From Caldicellulosiruptor acetigenus (GTDB taxonomy: Bacteria; Bacillota; Thermoanaerobacteria; Caldicellulosiruptorales; Caldicellulosiruptoraceae), in contig NZ_CP113866.1 in NCBI RefSeq assembly GCF_026914305.1, positions 2,360,001 to 2,424,000 of the forward strand: DNA of 64,000 nucleotides. Reading direction: 5' to 3'. A program made the translations under genes and the position numbers. This document shows, piece by piece, positions 26,440 through 36,025 of the stretch; positions within the stretch are counted from its first letter, which is position 1; every line of letters starts with the position of its first letter. Under the pieces are notes generated by a model. It worked only from the letters and a program-made list of their open reading frames with translations, had not been told where the DNA came from and did not search any database.

Positions 26440-28221
26440 TTATACTCCAATCTTTTCTTTTATTTTCAAAGCTATATCATATGGAATATCAGCCACTTTT
26501 ACAATCTCTTCAATGCTTGCCTTTCGCAAATTGTCAATTGACCCAAAAGTTCTAAAGAGCTTAAGTTTCCTCTTCTCTCCTATTCCCTCTATTTCATCTA
26601 AAATTGACTCATACAGATGCTTCTTTCTAACTTCTCTGTGAAACTTCACCGCAAACCTGTGCGTCTCTTCTTGAATAGCATATATAAGTTTATACACAAG
26701 CGGATACTCTTGAATACCTACTTCTTTACCATTGTAAATCAAGTCCCTTGTTTTGTGCCTATCATCCTTTACCATGCCAGCAACAGGAATAGAAAATCCC
26801 AAAGTGTTCAAAACCTCTAAAGCAGCATTGACCTGATTTTGCCCACCATCAATCAATATCAAATCAGGGATTCTCCCATGTTTTTCTAAGTTTGTCAACC
26901 TCCTTGTCAAAACCTCTTTGACGCTTCTTATATCATCTTGCCCTTCAAATCCTTTTATTTTGAACTTTCTGTAAAATTCTTTGTTGAATTTTCCATCCTC
27001 AAACACAACAAGGGTCCCTACATTATCAGCACCTGCAATGTTGGAAATGTCGTAGCTTTCTATCTTCTCAATTTCATTTTCAAGCCCAAGGATATTTTTA
27101 AGAGTTAAAAGCGCCTCAGCATAAACATCATCTACTCTTTGCCTGTTCGCAAGGGAAATCTCTGCATTCTTTTTTGCCATGTCAAGAAGCTGCTTTTTTT
27201 CACCCTGTTTTGGGGTAATCACCTTCACTTTAAATCCATAAAGTTTTTCAATCATCTTTTCAATATTGTCAGCATTTTCTATTCTGTGAGGAATTATGAT
27301 TTCCTTTGGCAGCGATACAACATCAGAGTAGTACTGTTCTAAAAACCTCTCAAATGTGTCCTCCTCAGCTTTCAAAACAAACTCTTCCTTGTTTATAAGC
27401 TTGCCATTTCTGATAATCAGCACAACAATTGCAATGTGTGCGTCATCTTTTGCAAAGTTTATAACATCTTCGCTTCTGTCATCTGCATAAACGACTTTCT
27501 GTTTTGTAATTATTTGCTCAAGGCTTGAAAGCTTATTTTTTATCTCCTGCGCCTTTTCAAACATTAGATTTCCGGCATATTCAAACATCTTTGCTTTGAG
27601 CTCTTCAACAATCTCATCGCCTTTGCCGCTCAAAACCTTTACAGCTCTGTCAACAAGCTTTTGGTATTCTTCCTCAGATACATCTCCTTTGCACACACCA
27701 AGACACTTTTCTATATGAAAATTAAGGCAGGGCCTGCCCTTGCCAAGCTGGTCAGGAAACTTTTTCTTGCAAGTCCTGAGCATAAAAAGGCTTTTGAGTA
27801 GCTCCACCGTCTGCTTTACAGAATACCCACTGACATACGGACCAAAATAACGGCTGCCGTCCTTTTCAACCTTTCTTGTTGTCACAAGCCGTGGAAACAT
27901 CTCGTTTGTTATCTTTATATATTGGTAGTTTTTGTCATCCCTGAGCAGAACATTGTATTTGGGCCTGTATTCTTTTATAAGGTTGCACTCTAAAATCAAA
28001 GCTTCTACCTCGTTGTCTGTCACAATATAGTCAAGGTCTTTTATTTTTTTTACCATGAGCTTTGTCTTTGGCGGCATGTCTGATGAGTTTTGAAAATACT
28101 GTCTGACCCTATTTCGCAGGTTTACAGCCTTGCCAACATATATAACATTTCCATTTTCATCTTTCATTATATAAACGCCCGGCGATGTTGGAAGATTAGA
28201 AAGCTTTTCCTCAAGCAGCAT
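26440..28221 (-). CDS. uvrC: UvrABC excinuclease subunit C
   Basis: UvrC makes both incisions around DNA lesions marked by UvrA and UvrB. The 593-residue protein has the N-terminal GIY-YIG nuclease ([20 protein letters not shown], residues 13-32) and a Cys cluster [20 protein letters not shown] near 150. It also has the UVR motif near 200-235, an RNase H-like C-terminal nuclease ([20 protein letters not shown] near 390) and a helix-hairpin-helix tail ([20 protein letters not shown]). It lies between cdaR and hprK on one strand. Confidence 0.96.
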   Translation of the reverse strand: MLLEEKLSNLPTSPGVYIMKDENGNVIYVGKAVNLRNRVRQYFQNSSDMPPKTKLMVKKIKDLDYIVTDNEVEALILECNLIKEYRPKYNVLLRDDKNYQYIKITNEMFPRLVTTRKVEKDGSRYFGPYVSGYSVKQTVELLKSLFMLRTCKKKFPDQLGKGRPCLNFHIEKCLGVCKGDVSEEEYQKLVDRAVKVLSGKGDEIVEELKAKMFEYAGNLMFEKAQEIKNKLSSLEQIITKQKVVYADDRSEDVINFAKDDAHIAIVVLIIRNGKLINKEEFVLKAEEDTFERFLEQYYSDVVSLPKEIIIPHRIENADNIEKMIEKLYGFKVKVITPKQGEKKQLLDMAKKNAEISLANRQRVDDVYAEALLTLKNILGLENEIEKIESYDISNIAGADNVGTLVVFEDGKFNKEFYRKFKIKGFEGQDDIRSVKEVLTRRLTNLEKHGRIPDLILIDGGQNQVNAALEVLNTLGFSIPVAGMVKDDRHKTRDLIYNGKEVGIQEYPLVYKLIYAIQEETHRFAVKFHREVRKKHLYESILDEIEGIGEKRKLKLFRTFGSIDNLRKASIEEIVKVADIPYDIALKIKEKIGV

Positions 28222-28259
28222 CGGTCATCTCCTCTTTTTTCTTCGCACCCAGTATTCTT

Positions 28260-29498
28260 TTATTGAGATTGAGGTTGAGACTGACTATTTTCTAAAATTT
28301 CCACTCTTATGTAAGTGGGGAAGACATCAAAATCTTCTATGTTTGAAGGCTTTTCAACCAACACCTGAAGGTCGTAACTTCCTTTGGTCAGATTTGAAAC
28401 GTCCACATACGCCTTCAAAGAATTAAAATCTACAGAATTTTGCGCACTTTGGTAGTATTTGAGCTTCACTGTAGCTTTGTCAGGGCTGAGTTTTGCAACA
28501 AGCCCTGGTGATAGTCCTCTCACTTCAACAGGGATATTGATAGATTTCTCGACAACTGAATCTGTGTATATAGTGATTGTAACCTGTTTTACATTATCTA
28601 AAGACTTTATATTCTTTGGTAGACTGAAGTCAAACTGAAAAGTTGATTTATTTTCAAGCATCTTTGTATCAATAGTCCCCACAACAATCTCATTTATTGA
28701 GTTTATGTCTTCTTCTTTTCCTGCTATATTGATTGTAGAAGGTTTTAAAATTATCTTTGATATCACTTTGCTTGGTGGAAGACTACCTTTGAACTTGACA
28801 CTCAAAGGTACCTGTTTTGTCTTGAGTATCTCCACATACACATCTATGCTCTTTTGGGACAGGTCAAAAAGCGATGTTATGTCTTTTCCCCTTGAATCTA
28901 TTACCTTCACAGGTACAGACGCTTTGAACGACCTGTCGTTAAGACTTAAGTTCAGCTGAGCTACGCATTTCGAAATCTCTTTTATATCACTCTCAGCACC
29001 TTTTATGCTTATCACGTTAGGCTCTTCCTGATAATTATTTATAATGTAACCTTTCTTAGGATTTCCATTTATCTCAACCGAAACATCTTTCTGGATTGTC
29101 ACAAGATTGTCAATAGACACTGTAACGTTTTTAGGATACACACTCTCTATGTTAATCCTGTGGTAAGGGTTCTGGATAGCTATTGGAAGTTTTACATCAC
29201 CTGTCTGTCTTATATCAGAAAAGTCTACCGTTGCCTGGATATTCTTTTCATCTACTTTGCTAAGTTCATCCTGTGTACCGCTTATAACTATTCTCACTTC
29301 TTTGGCATCAGCTTCTGTCATCACAAGACCTTTTGACAAAGTTGCAATGTTGTATCTAATGGGAATAATTATCTCTCTTTTCTTTATAGGATTTATAATG
29401 CTATTTACATAGAACCACAGAACAATTGCAATCAAAATTGAAACAACTTTGAGCCAGAAATTGTCGTCTTTTGGTTTTTTTATTGCAATCTTTTTCAA
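28260..29498 (-). CDS. cdaR: YbbR-domain regulator of diadenylate cyclase
   Basis: CdaR is the membrane-anchored, extracytoplasmic modulator of the CdaA c-di-AMP synthase. The 412-residue protein has one N-terminal span (WLKVVSILIAIVLWFYVNSI) and about four tandem YbbR beta domains, visible as repeated blocks such as VRIVISGTQDELSKV and VISIKGAESDIKEI, with periodic spacing of about 85 residues. The C-terminus ends in a Gln/Ser-rich tail. It starts 3 bases after cdaA. The glmM gene, which often follows, is absent here and uvrC comes next. Confidence 0.92.
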   Translation of the reverse strand: MKKIAIKKPKDDNFWLKVVSILIAIVLWFYVNSIINPIKKREIIIPIRYNIATLSKGLVMTEADAKEVRIVISGTQDELSKVDEKNIQATVDFSDIRQTGDVKLPIAIQNPYHRINIESVYPKNVTVSIDNLVTIQKDVSVEINGNPKKGYIINNYQEEPNVISIKGAESDIKEISKCVAQLNLSLNDRSFKASVPVKVIDSRGKDITSLFDLSQKSIDVYVEILKTKQVPLSVKFKGSLPPSKVISKIILKPSTINIAGKEEDINSINEIVVGTIDTKMLENKSTFQFDFSLPKNIKSLDNVKQVTITIYTDSVVEKSINIPVEVRGLSPGLVAKLSPDKATVKLKYYQSAQNSVDFNSLKAYVDVSNLTKGSYDLQVLVEKPSNIEDFDVFPTYIRVEILENSQSQPQSQ

Positions 29499-29501
29499 AC
29501 T

Positions 29502-30374
29502 CTAACGCCTCCACTTGAAAATACTTAGCCCATTTTTCTCTTTTTCTTGTTTCAAAGGCCTGAGAAGTATTTTTCTTAAAGCCTCAGGTCCTAAGTTTCT
29601 TGTAAGCCCACCATTGTACGCAACAGAAATAATACCTGTCTCTTCTGATACAACAATTGCTGTTGCATCAGAATTTTCGGAAATCCCAAGTGCTGCTCTG
29701 TGCCGTGTTCCAAGCTCTTTACTTATGTACCTGTTCTCAGATAGAGGCAAAAAACATGCAGCTGCTTTTATCTTCCCATCTCTTATAATCACTGCGCCAT
29801 CATGAAGTGGGGTGTTTGGAATAAATATATTTATCAAAAGCTGGGATGAAATCTCTGAATCAATTATAATCCCTGTGTTGATAATATCCCCTATTTTGGT
29901 CTGACCTTCGACAACAATCAATGCACCAATTTTATTCTTGGAAAGATACATCACAGCTTTTATAATCTCTTCAACGCTGTTTTGCCACTTTATTACCATT
30001 TCCTCATCAGGGTCAAGCCACAAAAACTTGCCCCAGATTTTGCTTCTACCAATCTCCTCTAAAGCACGTCTTAGTTCTGGTTGGAAAACTATCAAAAGAG
30101 CCAGCACACCATACGATAGTGTATTTGTCAAAAGCCAGTTTATGACATTAAGACTCAGCCACTTGCTCACCTGTGTAATAACAATCAGCACCGCTATTCC
30201 TTTTATGAGCTGATACGCTCTTGTGTCTTTTATCCACACAATTATTTTGTATATCACAAACGACACAATTGCAATGTCAATAATATCAAACGGCGAAATT
30301 CTTATAAGCGTTACATTTCTCAAAAACTCCTGAAGATAAAAAGAAAAATCTTTCAGCAAACCTTTCTCCCCCAC
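29502..30374 (-). CDS. cdaA: Diadenylate cyclase
   Basis: CdaA makes cyclic di-AMP from two ATP and controls potassium and cell-wall homeostasis. The 290-residue protein has three hydrophobic spans (to about residue 100), then the DAC domain with DGAVIIRDGKI near 190 and GTRHRAALGISENSDA near 220, holding the DGA and RHR motifs. It is followed closely by cdaR and preceded by the AmmeMemoRadiSam genes, from which it is separated by 6 bases. Confidence 0.96.
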   Translation of the reverse strand: MGEKGLLKDFSFYLQEFLRNVTLIRISPFDIIDIAIVSFVIYKIIVWIKDTRAYQLIKGIAVLIVITQVSKWLSLNVINWLLTNTLSYGVLALLIVFQPELRRALEEIGRSKIWGKFLWLDPDEEMVIKWQNSVEEIIKAVMYLSKNKIGALIVVEGQTKIGDIINTGIIIDSEISSQLLINIFIPNTPLHDGAVIIRDGKIKAAACFLPLSENRYISKELGTRHRAALGISENSDATAIVVSEETGIISVAYNGGLTRNLGPEALRKILLRPLKQEKEKNGLSIFKWRR

Positions 30375-30380
30375 TATTTT

Positions 30381-31229
30381 TTAAATATTGCCAAGATACA
30401 CATTCACAAGATACTTCTTAGCAACCTCTCTCAGTCTCATTAACGTTTCTTTTGGAGTTGGTGGAAGGGTCATCTTGTATCTTGGAAAATATCTTGTAAG
30501 GTGTAGCGGAATTCTATCATCAATTGAGGCAATCCACTTTGCAAGACTTTCTATTTCTTCATCCCTATCATTTAACGTTGGTATAATGAGTGTTGTTATT
30601 TCAATATGAATCTTTTTAGCGCAAATCTCAACAAACCTTTTTACCGTCTCTAAATCCCCGCTGCAAACCTTTTTATAAAACTCATCATTAAAAGCTTTCA
30701 CATCAATGTTTGCTGCGTCAATCACTTCAAGAAGGTCATTGAGCGGTTCTTCATTCAAATACCCGTTTGTGACAAGCACAGTCTTTAGCCCTTCCTGTCT
30801 AAAAGCTTTTGCCACATCCATTACATATTCAAACCAGATGGTAGGTTCATTGTAAGTAAAAGCAATACCGATGCACTTGGGGTCTTTCTTGGCAAGAGCA
30901 ATTAGCTTTTCAGTCTCAACCTCGAATACATTTGGAGTTAGCTGGGAAATCTCAAAGTTCTGGCAGTGAAGGCATCTAAACGAACACCCAAATGTCCCTA
31001 TAGAGAGTATGCTTGACCCTGGATAAAAATGATAAAGAGGTTTTTTCTCTATAGGGTCAAATGCAATTGAAGAAATACAGCCATAGTTTAGCGAAAAAAG
31101 CCTGCCATCAACATTTTTTCTTACCCTGCAAAAACCAGTGCTGCCCTGTGGTAGAATGCATCCATGCGGACAGAGCTTGCATTTGACTTTTTTACCTTCA
31201 AGCTTTTCATAATATCTTGCCTCAACCAT
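30381..31229 (-). CDS. AmmeMemoRadiSam-system radical SAM enzyme
   Basis: This 282-residue enzyme carries the radical SAM motif CSFRCLHC (C-x3-C-x2-C) near residue 82, after an N-terminal Cys set KCKLCPHGCILP...GFCRV near residues 18-36. GIAFTYNEPTIWFEY and GYLNEEPLNDLLE are typical of this group. It is the usual companion of Memo and AMMECR1 domains, both supplied by the upstream gene. Its substrate has been a long-standing question. The gene ends 6 bases before cdaA. Confidence 0.93.
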   Translation of the reverse strand: MVEARYYEKLEGKKVKCKLCPHGCILPQGSTGFCRVRKNVDGRLFSLNYGCISSIAFDPIEKKPLYHFYPGSSILSIGTFGCSFRCLHCQNFEISQLTPNVFEVETEKLIALAKKDPKCIGIAFTYNEPTIWFEYVMDVAKAFRQEGLKTVLVTNGYLNEEPLNDLLEVIDAANIDVKAFNDEFYKKVCSGDLETVKRFVEICAKKIHIEITTLIIPTLNDRDEEIESLAKWIASIDDRIPLHLTRYFPRYKMTLPPTPKETLMRLREVAKKYLVNVYLGNI

Positions 31230-31243
31230 TCTACCCTCTTCCC

Positions 31244-32644
31244 TTACTTGTGTCTTTCAACTGTAAACCTTTCTATCTCAAAATCTTCACTTTCATAGTC
31301 AATTCCTGCTTTTCTGCAGGCGATTCTTAGCTGCTCTTCAACTGTGTCAACCCCTTCAAGGTCAGGAAGCAAAAGCCCTTGCCTTGTCCCTTTTCTCACA
31401 ATAACCCCATATTTTTTAGGGTCAAGCTCATCAATTGAGCTTACCTTCTCAGGTGGACTTAGAATATCAACATCATACACTAAACTTTCAAGCTCATCTT
31501 CTCTGACCTCTTCAAACCTCGGGTCGTGAAACCCTGCTGCAACAGCATTTCTGATTATCTCTTTTGCGATATTCTCCTGTGTGGGGAAAATTGTGCCTAT
31601 ACAGCCTCTTAAATTCCCATCTTTTTTGATTGACACAAAAACTCCTGCTCTTTCTTTTAGCATCCTTTCTGTGACATAATCTGGTATGTGGTCTAAGTAC
31701 CTGCGGTGTCTTACATAGTATTCTAAGCTTTCTCTTGCAAGTCTTATATATTCATCTTCATTTTCTCTTATCTTTTTAAGTCTCTCTTCTCTTTTTTTCA
31801 CTATCTCATCAAGCAAAGAAGAATTTGCTTCCCCTTTCTGGTAAAAGGCAGCAACACAGTATCCAACACCAAATGGTCCTTCATAAGAATAAACCTTGGA
31901 TTCTACTTCATACCCCTCAAATGCTCCAAGCAAAACCTTTATGGACCTAAAACCGCATTCTGCCGCCTTTTCTGAAAGCTCAGGGTCTATGCTATAGAGT
32001 GCTCGTACATTGCTACTTTGCAAAAGTTCAACCAAAAGTCTGTCAAACTCAGGTCCTTCTTTTGCAAACCCATAAGGTCCATCGTAAGAGAGTTTGTGCG
32101 AAAGGTCACCTGAAGCTACAATCAAGCCTCTTTTCCCTTGTTTTTCGATTGCTCTTTTGAGTATCATTCCATATTTATAAAGCTTTATATCATCAAGCAT
32201 ACAGTAAGATGTGTGAATAAGCTCAAATTCTTTATACTTTTTGGTGATAAAATAAAGCGGGACTAATGCTCCATGGTCAAGTTCTCGCGAAACTCCATAT
32301 CTTTTTTGAATTTTGTCTGACACAAACCCAACTGTCAAACCTTCCTGGCTACACATCTTTGCTATGTCTTGAACTATCTCAAGGTTATTTTTAAACCTAA
32401 ATTCAATTCCATATACACCCCATCTTGCAAGGCTTCCACTAATTTCTGGCTTGTCGTTCAAGAAAAAAGCATCCGAAAACACAGGTGCATGGGGTGATAT
32501 TATGACTATGACCTCAGGTTTGTATTCAGCTATCTCATCTGCTACTTTTTCCAAAGCATCTAAGGTTGCCTGGCACTTTTTCTCCTCGCCTCTCCCAATC
32601 TCGGGAATCAAGACTGGTGGATGTGGCAGTAAATACCCTACCAT
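31244..32644 (-). CDS. Memo-AMMECR1 fusion protein of the AmmeMemoRadiSam system
   Basis: The 466-residue protein joins two domains. Residues 1 to about 265 are a Memo-like, LigB-related metal domain with LPHPPVLIPEIGRG, IISPHAPVFSDAF and LIVASGDLSHKL, holding His candidates for metal binding. Residues about 290-466 are AMMECR1-like, with FVSIKKDGNLRGCIGTI near 350 and NAVAAGFHDPRFEEV. The short Glu/Lys helix between them may be a linker. It lies 14 bases upstream of the radical SAM gene, so the three named parts are complete here. Confidence 0.93.
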   Translation of the reverse strand: MVGYLLPHPPVLIPEIGRGEEKKCQATLDALEKVADEIAEYKPEVIVIISPHAPVFSDAFFLNDKPEISGSLARWGVYGIEFRFKNNLEIVQDIAKMCSQEGLTVGFVSDKIQKRYGVSRELDHGALVPLYFITKKYKEFELIHTSYCMLDDIKLYKYGMILKRAIEKQGKRGLIVASGDLSHKLSYDGPYGFAKEGPEFDRLLVELLQSSNVRALYSIDPELSEKAAECGFRSIKVLLGAFEGYEVESKVYSYEGPFGVGYCVAAFYQKGEANSSLLDEIVKKREERLKKIRENEDEYIRLARESLEYYVRHRRYLDHIPDYVTERMLKERAGVFVSIKKDGNLRGCIGTIFPTQENIAKEIIRNAVAAGFHDPRFEEVREDELESLVYDVDILSPPEKVSSIDELDPKKYGVIVRKGTRQGLLLPDLEGVDTVEEQLRIACRKAGIDYESEDFEIERFTVERHK

Positions 32645-32744
32645 TTTTGCCTGCCCCTTACTTTGATTTTTTTCAAGTTTTCATATATAATATTTTACCC
32701 TTTTTTTGTGCCTGCTTCTACTACTCAAATATTAAAAAGTTGTT

Positions 32745-32783
32745 ACAAAACAAAAACGGTCGGCAAAATTTTACTCCCGACCG
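32745..32783 (-). terminator. Rho-independent terminator after the isomerase gene
   Basis: CGGTCGG (32757-32763) pairs with CCGACCG (32777-32783). On the minus strand TTTTTGTTTTG follows. Confidence 0.9.
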
Positions 32784-32813
32784 CATAAATAACTTAAATG
32801 AACTATTTTTTTG

Positions 32814-33752
32814 CTAAATTTCATTCAAGATACCTTTTAAATATTCAAACCCAAGCCTTAGTCCCTCTTTTACTTTTTCTTCAGTCCCCTCATACTCTGG
32901 GTCCTCGTGTTCTATGCTCACAACAAAGTTATACCCGTTTTGTTTTAGCTCTTTCAAAAATGCTTTCCAGTCAATCTCGCCACGACCTGGCATTCTGTAC
33001 ACCCAATATCCCATATCCCATTCATTTTTTCTTTGAATTTGGCTACCAAAAATAGAATATTTATTGAGCTTGTCTTTCAAAATCTGAGTATCCTTTGCAT
33101 GGACATGGAATATTTTGTCTTTGAACTCTTTTATGACCGAAACAGGGTCAATCCCAAGCCAAATAAGGTGTGACGGGTCAAGGTTCAAACCAAAGTTGTC
33201 GTAAGGCAGCCTTGAAAACATCTCTTCCCAAAGTTCTGGTGAATATGAGATTGTACCCATCCATCCACCGTTTGGGTTCCAGCCCGGCATAGGGCAGTTT
33301 TCAATTATAATAGAAACTCCTTTTTCCTTTGCATACTCCAAAATCTCTTTAAAGACAATCTCAAACTCATCAAAGTTTTCCTTGATTGTCTTGTTATAGT
33401 TTCTCCCAACAAAGGTCCCAACATACTTGACGCCAAGAAGGTTTGCTGCATCAATCACCTTTTTTAAATGGTCATGGTAAGATTTTCTTATCACAAGGTC
33501 AGGGTGCAGGTTGTTGTCATAGTACGCAAGAGAAGAAATTTGCATATTGTTCTGCTCAAAAAGTTTTTTGATTCTTTCAGCTTGCTCTTCTGTAAGATTT
33601 GCAACATCCAAGTTTGTACCAGAGTAGTCTCTGGTATTTTTTACAGGCCAGCACGCAACCTCCAGCATCTCAAAACCAATGCTTTTTGCCCACACAACAA
33701 GATTTTCAAGGCTTTCTCTTGGAAGACAGGCTGTTAAAAATCCAAGTTTCAT
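32814..33752 (-). CDS. Sugar phosphate isomerase/epimerase-like TIM barrel protein
   Basis: This 312-residue xylose-isomerase-like barrel has metal-ligand candidates in IIIENCPMPGW, GLNLDPSHLIWL, FHVHAKDTQI and VVSIEHEDPEY, in the usual E-D-H-E order. It starts 43 bases after a Gfo/Idh dehydrogenase gene; the pair is common in pathways that oxidise, isomerise and reduce unusual sugars, inositols or glycosides. The substrate cannot be named from sequence. It is the last gene of the unit and ends at a strong terminator. The upstream LacI-type regulator probably controls both. Confidence 0.85.
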   Translation of the reverse strand: MKLGFLTACLPRESLENLVVWAKSIGFEMLEVACWPVKNTRDYSGTNLDVANLTEEQAERIKKLFEQNNMQISSLAYYDNNLHPDLVIRKSYHDHLKKVIDAANLLGVKYVGTFVGRNYNKTIKENFDEFEIVFKEILEYAKEKGVSIIIENCPMPGWNPNGGWMGTISYSPELWEEMFSRLPYDNFGLNLDPSHLIWLGIDPVSVIKEFKDKIFHVHAKDTQILKDKLNKYSIFGSQIQRKNEWDMGYWVYRMPGRGEIDWKAFLKELKQNGYNFVVSIEHEDPEYEGTEEKVKEGLRLGFEYLKGILNEI

Positions 33753-33795
33753 TACCGTCAGCTCCCCTTTCCATCTTTAGAATTTGGACCAATGC

Positions 33796-34839
33796 TTAAT
33801 AATCAATCCTCACAATTCTGCCAGTCTTTGCTGACTCAAAACATGCAAATACAACCTTCATGGTCTTTAAACCTTCTTCCCCAGAAATTTTGGGTGGTGT
33901 GTTTGTCAAGATACAATCAATAAATTCGTCTACCACACCTGATTTTGTTTGTCTTTCGTTTGTCTGCATTGTATCAAGCTCAAAATATGCTTTTTGACCG
34001 TTTGCATATCTTATTATCATCGAAAATTTTGGGTCTGCGTAAAGTGTAATTGAACCCTTCTCACAGTAGATTACAGTGGAGTTATCTTCACTTCCCGGGT
34101 ATGTCCATGAAGCTGTGAGCGTTCCAATCGCGCCGCTCTGTGTCTTTAAAATGCAGACTGCATTGTCGTCAACGTCAATTGGCTTACCATTTGGATACTT
34201 CTTGGAAAGAGTTGTAACAAACGCAGCTGCCTCAACAAACTCCTCACCAAGCAAAAATCTCATAAGGTCAATCTTATGAACTCCAAGGTCGCCCATAGCA
34301 CCAAAACTTGCTGTTTCTTTGTGGAAAAACCATGTATCGGGCTTGTCTGAGCTCCAGCTCTCAGGTCCGCCATGACCAAAGGTAGTTTTAAAACTCAGCA
34401 CTTTCCCAAGCTCACCGCTTTGTATTATCTCTTTTGCCTTTTTGTGGGCGCTATTAAACCTTTGGTTGTGAGCAATCATCAAAAACTTGCCCATCTCTTT
34501 TGCAGTCTCTACCATCATTCTGCATTCATCTTCTGTTGTTGCCATTGGCTTTTCGCAGAGAACATGAGCACCCTCTTTTAAAGCTTTTATGGTAGCATCA
34601 GCATGAAGATAATTTGGCGTTGCAACTATTACCGCATCAGGTTTTATTTCTTTGAGCATCTTTTCGTAATCATCATAGACATTTTCAACTTCAAACTTTT
34701 CTGCAATAGCTTTTGCATGTTCTAAATTCCTGTCACATACAGCAACAAGCTCAACATTGGGATTTTGCTTTGCCTCCGGAGCATGTCTGTGCTTTGTAAT
34801 AGAACCACATCCGATTATTGCAAACCTTAGCTTTTTCAA
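33796..34839 (-). CDS. Gfo/Idh/MocA-family NAD(P)-dependent oxidoreductase
   Basis: The 347-residue protein has the N-terminal Rossmann loop IIGCGSITKHRHAPEA, the catalytic-region CEKPMATTEDECRMMV near residue 95, and FGAMGDLGVHKIDLMRFLLG near 185. The last holds the family DxGxHxxD-like motif. It most likely oxidises a sugar or inositol hydroxyl. The promoter at 34882-34910 is flanked by two identical 14-base operator half-symmetric sites, pointing to control by the LacI gene next door. The downstream TIM-barrel isomerase would act on its product. Confidence 0.9.
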   Translation of the reverse strand: MKKLRFAIIGCGSITKHRHAPEAKQNPNVELVAVCDRNLEHAKAIAEKFEVENVYDDYEKMLKEIKPDAVIVATPNYLHADATIKALKEGAHVLCEKPMATTEDECRMMVETAKEMGKFLMIAHNQRFNSAHKKAKEIIQSGELGKVLSFKTTFGHGGPESWSSDKPDTWFFHKETASFGAMGDLGVHKIDLMRFLLGEEFVEAAAFVTTLSKKYPNGKPIDVDDNAVCILKTQSGAIGTLTASWTYPGSEDNSTVIYCEKGSITLYADPKFSMIIRYANGQKAYFELDTMQTNERQTKSGVVDEFIDCILTNTPPKISGEEGLKTMKVVFACFESAKTGRIVRIDY

Positions 34840-34861
34840 TTTAGCCTTCCCCCTTTATTGG

Positions 34862-34875
34862 TGTAATTGATTACA
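34862..34875. promoter_or_regulatory. Downstream operator, TGTAATTGATTACA
   Basis: This 14-base near-palindrome (arms TGTAAT and ATTACA) covers the predicted transcription start. Its exact reverse complement is at 34896-34909, with centres 34 bases apart. A LacI dimer-of-dimers could bind both. Confidence 0.7.
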
Positions 34876-34881
34876 TAAAAT

Positions 34882-34910
34882 ATTATATCTCATTGTGTAA
34901 TCAATTACAA
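34882..34910 (-). promoter_or_regulatory. Promoter of the dehydrogenase-isomerase operon
   Basis: On the minus strand TTGTAA (34905-34910) and TATAAT (34882-34887) are 17 bases apart. Predicted start near 34875. Confidence 0.75.
34896..34909. promoter_or_regulatory. Upstream operator, TGTAATCAATTACA
   Basis: This 14-base near-palindrome overlaps the -35 element. It is the reverse complement of the site at 34862-34875. Two such sites bracketing a promoter next to a LacI gene strongly suggest repression. Confidence 0.7.
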
Positions 34911-34935
34911 TGGTTTTAAAATAAAAAAATAAACA

Positions 34936-35919
34936 TCAAGCAGACTCTCGTGTTTTGAGCTCATGAGGAAGTATAATCTTTTGTTTTTTAAAAGTATCAG
35001 GACTTTCAAGCGTATCAATCAAAATCTGTGCAGCCTTTTCGCCTATTGAGTACATGGGCTGTGCAACAGTTGTGATTGAAGGCTCATACAACCTTGACAT
35101 CATGATATTGTCAAAACCTGTCACAGAAAACTCATCAGGGATTTTAAGCCCCAGAGCTTTGGCAGCCTTTATCGCTCCAACTGCCATCAAATCTGAAGAG
35201 CAGGCAATTGCATCGTATTTTTTAAGACAACAAAGATTTTTTAGCTTCTCATAAAGCTCTGCCCAACCATAGCTGCATCTTATGACGTTCTCTTCTCTAA
35301 ACTCCAATCCATTTTCTTCAAGAGCTTTTCTGTATCCTTCTTTCCTTTCAAACTCAGAAGGGATGTCTTCGTTTCCAATTGCGCATAGAATATTCTTCTT
35401 GCCTTTTTTTATAAGGTAGTCTACAACGTCATAAAACGCTCTTTTGTGGTCTATTGCTACATATGAAGTGTCCAAAAAAGGATAAAACTCACATGCTTGA
35501 ACAATCCTTCTTGTGTCAAGCCCCTTGCAAAAATCAATCTCAATCTTTGCAGATGCAATTATCGCCCCATCAACCTGTTTTCTTTCTATAAGCTTTAAAT
35601 ACTCAGCTGCAATTTCAGGACTGTTTTGTGTTGTGCAGAGAAGTATACCATAACCATTCTTTCGCGCAGTATCCTCAATACCTTTAACAACACGTGCAAA
35701 GTAGTTATTAGCAATTGTAGGAAGTATAACTAATATCAGATTTGACTTGTCCTTGCGAAAATTTCTTGCAAGAAGGTTTGGTTTAAATCCCAGCTCTTCT
35801 ATCGCCTTTAAAACCTTCTGACGCGTCTGTTCAGAGACCTTCTCTGAGTTATTGAGAACCCTTGAAACTGTTGCAACAGAGACACCAGCTCTTTTCGCAA
35901 CATCTTTTACTGTTGGCAT
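34936..35919 (-). CDS. LacI-family transcriptional regulator
   Basis: The 327-residue repressor begins MPTVKDVAKRAGVSVATVS, the helix-turn-helix, followed by the hinge-helix region SEQTRQKVLKAIEELGFKPN. The effector domain is periplasmic-binding-like, with DGAIIASAKIEID and FSVTGFDNIMMSRLYEPS. ATG 35919 has GGGGGTG upstream; an extension to 35982 is unsupported. It is separated from the operator pair at 34862-34909 only by its own stop, so those sites are its likely targets. Inducer unknown, probably an imported or intermediate sugar. Confidence 0.93.
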   Translation of the reverse strand: MPTVKDVAKRAGVSVATVSRVLNNSEKVSEQTRQKVLKAIEELGFKPNLLARNFRKDKSNLILVILPTIANNYFARVVKGIEDTARKNGYGILLCTTQNSPEIAAEYLKLIERKQVDGAIIASAKIEIDFCKGLDTRRIVQACEFYPFLDTSYVAIDHKRAFYDVVDYLIKKGKKNILCAIGNEDIPSEFERKEGYRKALEENGLEFREENVIRCSYGWAELYEKLKNLCCLKKYDAIACSSDLMAVGAIKAAKALGLKIPDEFSVTGFDNIMMSRLYEPSITTVAQPMYSIGEKAAQILIDTLESPDTFKKQKIILPHELKTRESA

Positions 35920-36025
35920 TTTACACCCCCAGATACTTTTACTTCTGCTTTTTATTTTATACCTTTGGCAAAATCCTTGCAACCTTTGTAATTATTTTGA
36001 ATTATATCCGAACAATAGCGTCAAG

